From Brevibacillus dissolubilis (GTDB taxonomy: Bacteria > Bacillota > Bacilli > Brevibacillales > Brevibacillaceae), in the NCBI RefSeq assembly GCF_006170445.1, contig NZ_VCNA01000009.1:186001-250000 (forward strand): a DNA stretch of 64,000 nt, written 5' to 3'. Under the pieces are notes generated by a model. That model was given only the letters and a program-made list of their open reading frames with translations. It ran no database searches and was not told the origin of the DNA. Each line of letters opens with the position of its first letter. The stretch's first letter is position 1. Of this stretch, positions 60,376 to 64,000 are shown one piece after another. Position numbers and translations under genes: made by a program.

Positions 60376-62159
60376 CACATATCTTCTGTTAACTGATTGG
60401 GCAGGCTGACGGTAAAACGGGAACCTTCTCCCTCTTTACTTTTGACAGAAATCTCGCCGTGCAGGTTCTCAACGAGATGCTTGACGATCGCCAGTCCCAA
60501 TCCAGTCCCGCCTGAATCACGCGCCCGCGCCTTATCAACACGGTAAAAGCGCTCGAAGATCCGGCTGATATCCTTCTCCGGTATCCCAATGCCACTATCC
60601 CTCACTTCGATATGGACATGCTTGGGGTCTTGCCTGAGTTCTACCTGAATCATACCGCCATCTGGTGTATAAGCAATCGCATTCACCAGCAGATTCAAAA
60701 GGATCTGCTGCAGTGAGTCACGGTCCGACCAGATGACGATCTCTGCCTCTGTCGGCATGCTCAGTGTCTGCTGCTTGCGGTACAGCTGCTCCTGCACCAG
60801 TGTCACCGTCTCCTGCACCAGCTTGTACAGGTTCAGCTCAACCCGATGCAGGGGGATACGCTTATGCTCGATTTTGGACAGATCGAGGATATCAGTAATC
60901 AGGCGGAACAATCGTTCACTCTCATCATAAATAATCTCTAAAAAATTACGGCAGGTATCCTCATCCTGCATCGCACCATCCAACAGGGTCTCGGTAAAGC
61001 CCTTAATCGACGTGATCGGTGTCCGCAGCTCATGGGACACATTGGCGACGAAGTCACTGCGCATCTTTTCCAGACGACGGATTTCGGTGATATCGTGCAG
61101 CACGGTGACAACGCCTTTAACCTCACCCTTGAAGTTGATGTATGGGGCGAAGTTGACATCGAGAATCCGCTCTTCCGGGTAATAGATATGCACTTCATCC
61201 CGGAACTTCTCACCCGTGTCGATACAGGTGTCGATATATTTGCTCAGACCGAAGTTCTTCCCGGCCTCGATGTGGAGCTTGCCCACCAGCTCTTGGCGGG
61301 ATGTACCCAACATCTTCTCCACCGCCGGATTGACCAGCATGATGCGCCTGTTTTCCGTTACCAGAATCACACCGCTCGACATGTTGGTCAATACGCCTGT
61401 CAGCCGCTGCTGGTTCTCCGAGATCTCATACATCTGCTGCTCCAGACTGGACGCCATGAAGTTGATCGCCCCGGCAAGCTGTCCGATCTCATCCTTGGAC
61501 TTGATGCGGACACGGCTTTCATATTGGCGCTGCGTGATGTTGCGCGCGACCTTGATGATCTCTTCGATCGGTCTGGTGATGCCATAGGACAGGCGGGCGC
61601 TGACGATCGAGCCGATCACCACTGTGACGAACAGGCCGGTCATCAGGCTGTACCACATCTGATAGACTGTCTCCGAGATATTTTGCATCGACATCGCGGA
61701 ACGTACCACACCGATGATCTCGCCATTCATCCGAACCGGAACCGCGACATACATCATATCAAAATTCAGCGTCTCACTAAATCGTTGGGACTCGTTGATC
61801 TGTCCGGCCAGTGCAGCCTGTATCTCAGGCCGCTCCCGATGGTTTTCCATCTCTTCGGGTGTATAGCTGGTATCGACCAAGACGTCCCCATTCTTATCCA
61901 CAACCGTCACCCTGGCCTCCACCGATGCCGTGAACTGCTTGACCTTGGTATCGAGATTCGCCTTGTTGTAGAAAACATCAGGCTCATTGATGGCCTCTGT
62001 GATCAGCAATGCTTCTTTGCGCAACAGGTCGGACAGGGTATCAATGTAGGAACGTTCTAACACCTTGCCAAAAAATACACCCATCACGACCAGAACCAAT
62101 GAGATCAGCCCTAAGATCGTGAGGGTTAATTTTAAACGAAACCGCGTCAAGGGCGACAC
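60357..62159 (-). CDS. phoR: Phosphate-sensor histidine kinase PhoR
   Basis: A 600-residue membrane kinase. TM1 at about 12-32, an extracellular Cache-like region to about 165, TM2 at about 170-188, HAMP (about 190-243), PAS (about 250-360), HisKA with phospho-acceptor H376 (VANVSHELRTP) and an HATPase with the N, G1 and G2 boxes (NLLVNAIAYTPDGG, DSGIGIPE, GGTGLGLAIVKH). It phosphorylates PhoP when phosphate is low. It begins 15 bases after phoP, as in Bacillus. Confidence 0.95.
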   Translation of the reverse strand: MSPLTRFRLKLTLTILGLISLVLVVMGVFFGKVLERSYIDTLSDLLRKEALLITEAINEPDVFYNKANLDTKVKQFTASVEARVTVVDKNGDVLVDTSYTPEEMENHRERPEIQAALAGQINESQRFSETLNFDMMYVAVPVRMNGEIIGVVRSAMSMQNISETVYQMWYSLMTGLFVTVVIGSIVSARLSYGITRPIEEIIKVARNITQRQYESRVRIKSKDEIGQLAGAINFMASSLEQQMYEISENQQRLTGVLTNMSSGVILVTENRRIMLVNPAVEKMLGTSRQELVGKLHIEAGKNFGLSKYIDTCIDTGEKFRDEVHIYYPEERILDVNFAPYINFKGEVKGVVTVLHDITEIRRLEKMRSDFVANVSHELRTPITSIKGFTETLLDGAMQDEDTCRNFLEIIYDESERLFRLITDILDLSKIEHKRIPLHRVELNLYKLVQETVTLVQEQLYRKQQTLSMPTEAEIVIWSDRDSLQQILLNLLVNAIAYTPDGGMIQVELRQDPKHVHIEVRDSGIGIPEKDISRIFERFYRVDKARARDSGGTGLGLAIVKHLVENLHGEISVKSKEGEGSRFTVSLPNQLTEDMWRDMEQ

Positions 62160-62174
62160 CTCCTCCCCTTGTTG

Positions 62175-62870
62175 TTATCCTTCCAGCTTGTAACCGAGGC
62201 CGCGGACTGTTTTGATATAACGCGGATTTTTCGTATCGTCTTCCAGCTTCTCGCGCAAGTGGCTGATATGTACGTCGACAATCCGCGAATCGCCGATAAA
62301 ATCATAATTCCAAACCGCATTGAGCAGCTGGTCCCGTGTCAACACGCGGCCTGTATGGCTTGCCAGATGATGAAGCAGCTCAAATTCTTTTGGCGTCAGC
62401 TCTACTTTATCTTCCCCACGGTAGACCTCGTACTTCTCCGGATAGAGTCGGACAGAACCGAATTGGAGCATCAGGTCGTCTTCTTTGGACTGTGCTTCCA
62501 CGATCGTCTGTGTCCGGCGCAATATCGCTTTGACACGAGCCACTACCTCACGCGGACTGAATGGCTTGGTGATATAATCGTCAGCCCCCAGCTCCAGACC
62601 GATAATTTTGTCCAGCTCGTCGTCTTTGGCCGTCAAAATCAGGATCGGCGTGTTCACCTTTTCCTGGCGAAGCGTTTTACAGACGTCCAAGCCATCCATA
62701 TAGGGAAGCATCAGATCAAGAATGATAAAGTCTGGCTTTTCCTCACGTGCTTTTTCAAGTGCTTGTTTCCCGTCAAAGGCAGTCACAACCTCATACCCCG
62801 ACTTCTCCAAGTTGAATTGAAGCAGCTTTGAAATCGATACTTCATCGTCGACAACCAAAATCTTTGTCAC
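62175..62870 (-). CDS. phoP: Phosphate response regulator PhoP
   Basis: A 231-residue OmpR-type regulator. The receiver has the phosphorylation site D52 (FIILDLMLPY), the acidic pair D8-D9 and Lys in LTAKDDE. The C-terminal winged helix shows LTPKEFELLHHLASHTGRVL and the wing RYIKTVRGLGYKLE. It starts at GTG 62870 with AGGGGG upstream; an in-frame TTG eight codons earlier would run through that site. It should bind the PHO box before phoU. Confidence 0.95.
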   Translation of the reverse strand: MTKILVVDDEVSISKLLQFNLEKSGYEVVTAFDGKQALEKAREEKPDFIILDLMLPYMDGLDVCKTLRQEKVNTPILILTAKDDELDKIIGLELGADDYITKPFSPREVVARVKAILRRTQTIVEAQSKEDDLMLQFGSVRLYPEKYEVYRGEDKVELTPKEFELLHHLASHTGRVLTRDQLLNAVWNYDFIGDSRIVDVHISHLREKLEDDTKNPRYIKTVRGLGYKLEG

Positions 62871-62883
62871 GCGTGTTTTCCCC

Positions 62884-63354
62884 CTATTTCCCAAATAGAA
62901 CTAAATCTTGTTGGATATGCTGCAATTGAGCTAACACCTCTTCTAACTGCCTGTCCCCTTCGGCAGCCAACTTCGGCTCCCGTTGGTCATAGGAGTCAAA
63001 AAGAAGCTGATAGGCTTTGTCTCTTTGTTGGAGCGATTGGATTACTCTCTCTCTGTATGGCTCAAGCTCAGCCGGGATATTGGCCAGGATGACATCGTGT
63101 GAGATCCGCTTGTTCATCTCTTGACCATCACTGATGATCGTCAATAGCTTAAGCGTCTTCACCTTTCCCGTCGCCTCCAGTTCCCGTACCTGCCCAAGCA
63201 TTCCTCTCCCACTCTGTGCTTCCCCATTCAAATCCTTGACCAGCTGGACAAAAGACGAGCGGGCCTGCGACACTTCCTCCGGGCTGGCTTGTACACTGCA
63301 GCCGGTGATTAGCATCATGGCACAAATCATGAGGAATGGTAGGTTTTTTCGCAT
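62884..63354 (-). CDS. Lipoprotein of unknown function upstream of phoP
   Basis: A 156-residue protein with lipobox ITGC (lipidated Cys at 19) and an otherwise helical, coiled body (EELEPYRERV, RQLEEVLAQLQHIQQDLV) rich in Glu, Gln and Lys. It ends 13 bases before phoP, so the two may be co-transcribed. A link to phosphate sensing is only suggested by position. I do not recognise a family. Confidence 0.7.
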   Translation of the reverse strand: MRKNLPFLMICAMMLITGCSVQASPEEVSQARSSFVQLVKDLNGEAQSGRGMLGQVRELEATGKVKTLKLLTIISDGQEMNKRISHDVILANIPAELEPYRERVIQSLQQRDKAYQLLFDSYDQREPKLAAEGDRQLEEVLAQLQHIQQDLVLFGK

Positions 63355-63503
63355 GAGAGTAGCGTTGATCCCCTTTCCAACTTGGATGGTATTGTAAATA
63401 TTGTAAGCATTCTTTTGTAAAAATATAGCCTACTCAATCAGTCTGCCAGAAGTAGGGGGGAGTCGCAAGTAATTTTCTTGTAAAGTTTGGAGCACAAAAA
63501 TAT

Positions 63504-63533
63504 AAAAAAAAGACGGGCTGGGAACCGTCTTTC
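63504..63533 (-). terminator. Terminator of the partial gene at the window end
   Basis: AAAGACGG and CCGTCTTTTTTTT pair on the minus strand around a seven-base loop. Confidence 0.75.
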
Positions 63534-63565
63534 ATCCTTTCTGTCCGCTTGCAGCCTTATTTCTT

Positions 63566-64000
63566 TTATTGCGTTTTCGCCCATTCCTCGAAATCCTCAG
63601 GGGTTTTCCAATCCATTGAAAACTCAACCTTCTTCCATTCATCCTTACCACCATAACGTTGGATAAAAGAATCAACTTTCTTTTTGAGTTCAAGTAATTC
63701 CTGATGCGTATACAGTGTCTCCCCCAATCGGACGGAGAGGTTAGGAAAATGAAGCACGTTATCGATGGCCCCAGTATAGAACATTTCCATCCAACCCGTG
63801 GTGGAATGACAGACAATGACGACGTTGTTTTTCGTCATCTCATCCTCACTGATTTTATTCAATCGAATCAGCTGATTCGGATATGCTTCTTCCGATTGAT
63901 CTCCCTGTTTTTGTTTTTCGGTATGCATATACTTACTCGTAAAAGCTGCAATATCTGCTTTCACCTCACGAATCTGACGGACATTGGCTTTATCGATATA
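63566..64000 (-). CDS. Unknown protein, C-terminal part only
   Basis: The frame ends at 63566 and stays open to the window edge, so the true start lies beyond 64000. It ends in a charged segment (KVDSFIQRYGGKDEWKKVEF) and contains a hydrophobic strand VVIVCHSTTGWMEMF. No family was recognised. Confidence 0.6.
   Translation of the reverse strand, partial: YIDKANVRQIREVKADIAAFTSKYMHTEKQKQGDQSEEAYPNQLIRLNKISEDEMTKNNVVIVCHSTTGWMEMFYTGAIDNVLHFPNLSVRLGETLYTHQELLELKKKVDSFIQRYGGKDEWKKVEFSMDWKTPEDFEEWAKTQ

Noticed and set aside
63391-63422. Possible PHO box before the lipoprotein-phoP-phoR genes (three TTACA-like words)
   Set aside because: Spacing is 14 and 9 bases, not the 11-base period needed for PhoP.
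1-64000. CRISPR arrays, insertion sequences, rRNA genes
   Set aside because: No regular short direct repeats with spacers, no transposase or rRNA sequence was seen.

Overview
The window looks like a chromosomal segment of an endospore-forming member of the Bacillales with a mid-range GC content. Spore genes (cwlJ, gerQ, a ytxC homologue), RNA leader controls typical of Firmicutes (SAM-I, T-box, L20 leader), a caa3 oxidase operon and the order polA-mutM-coaE-gapB-nrdR-dnaB-dnaI / ytxC-thrS / infC-rpmI-rplT all point there. MqnC implies the futalosine route to menaquinone, which B. subtilis does not use. My best guess is Alicyclobacillaceae, Tumebacillus-like; this is inference and was not tested by any search. 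Almost all genes lie on the minus strand.

Layout. 1-2980: a truncated secreted protein, then metI-metC under a SAM-I riboswitch. 3074-6451: a chemoreceptor, then rplT, rpmI and infC with an attenuator leader; infC starts at AUU. 6462-9653: thrS behind a Thr T-box whose promoter lies in the end of ytxC. 9754-17305: potassium channel, PilZ protein, mqnC, a VTT-family membrane protein, cwlJ-gerQ and a GGDEF-EAL protein. 17327-23612: ctaM, ctaG and ctaF-E-D-C (caa3 oxidase). 24001-31734: second chemoreceptor, ACT-domain protein, bluB, hydrolases, a secreted lectin, a frameshifted secreted peptide gene next to a small membrane protein, tRNA-Ala and a nucleotidyltransferase. 31810-39156: dnaI, dnaB, a peptide-type binding lipoprotein, nrdR, an HD-GYP protein and gapB. 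39287-45141: a DUF3990 ADP-ribosyltransferase-like pair, lytic transglycosylase, coaE, mutM, polA. 45263-49000: GNAT, EamA transporter, small proteins and VanW. 49031-62870: a phosphate block with ppk, phoU (PHO box upstream), a very large secreted nuclease with a secreted partner, and phoR-phoP. The window ends in a truncated unknown gene.

How the genes fit together. The phosphate block joins sensing (PhoPR, PhoU), storage (Ppk) and probably scavenging from extracellular nucleic acid (staphylococcal-nuclease-type giant protein). Three cyclic-di-GMP proteins (PilZ, GGDEF-EAL, HD-GYP) sit in separate places, which suggests an active c-di-GMP network. CtaG and CtaM belong with the caa3 oxidase structural genes.

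The least explained material is a family of dispersed 220-250 bp elements (four full copies and one partial copy). They have long inverted ends, an inner stem whose sequence differs in every copy while its pairing is kept, and a conserved core. They carry no credible ORF. Other candidates for something new are the DUF3990 pair (39287-40265), the frameshifted bacteriocin-like gene with its possible immunity partner (29760-30459) and the giant nuclease operon (52221-60233).
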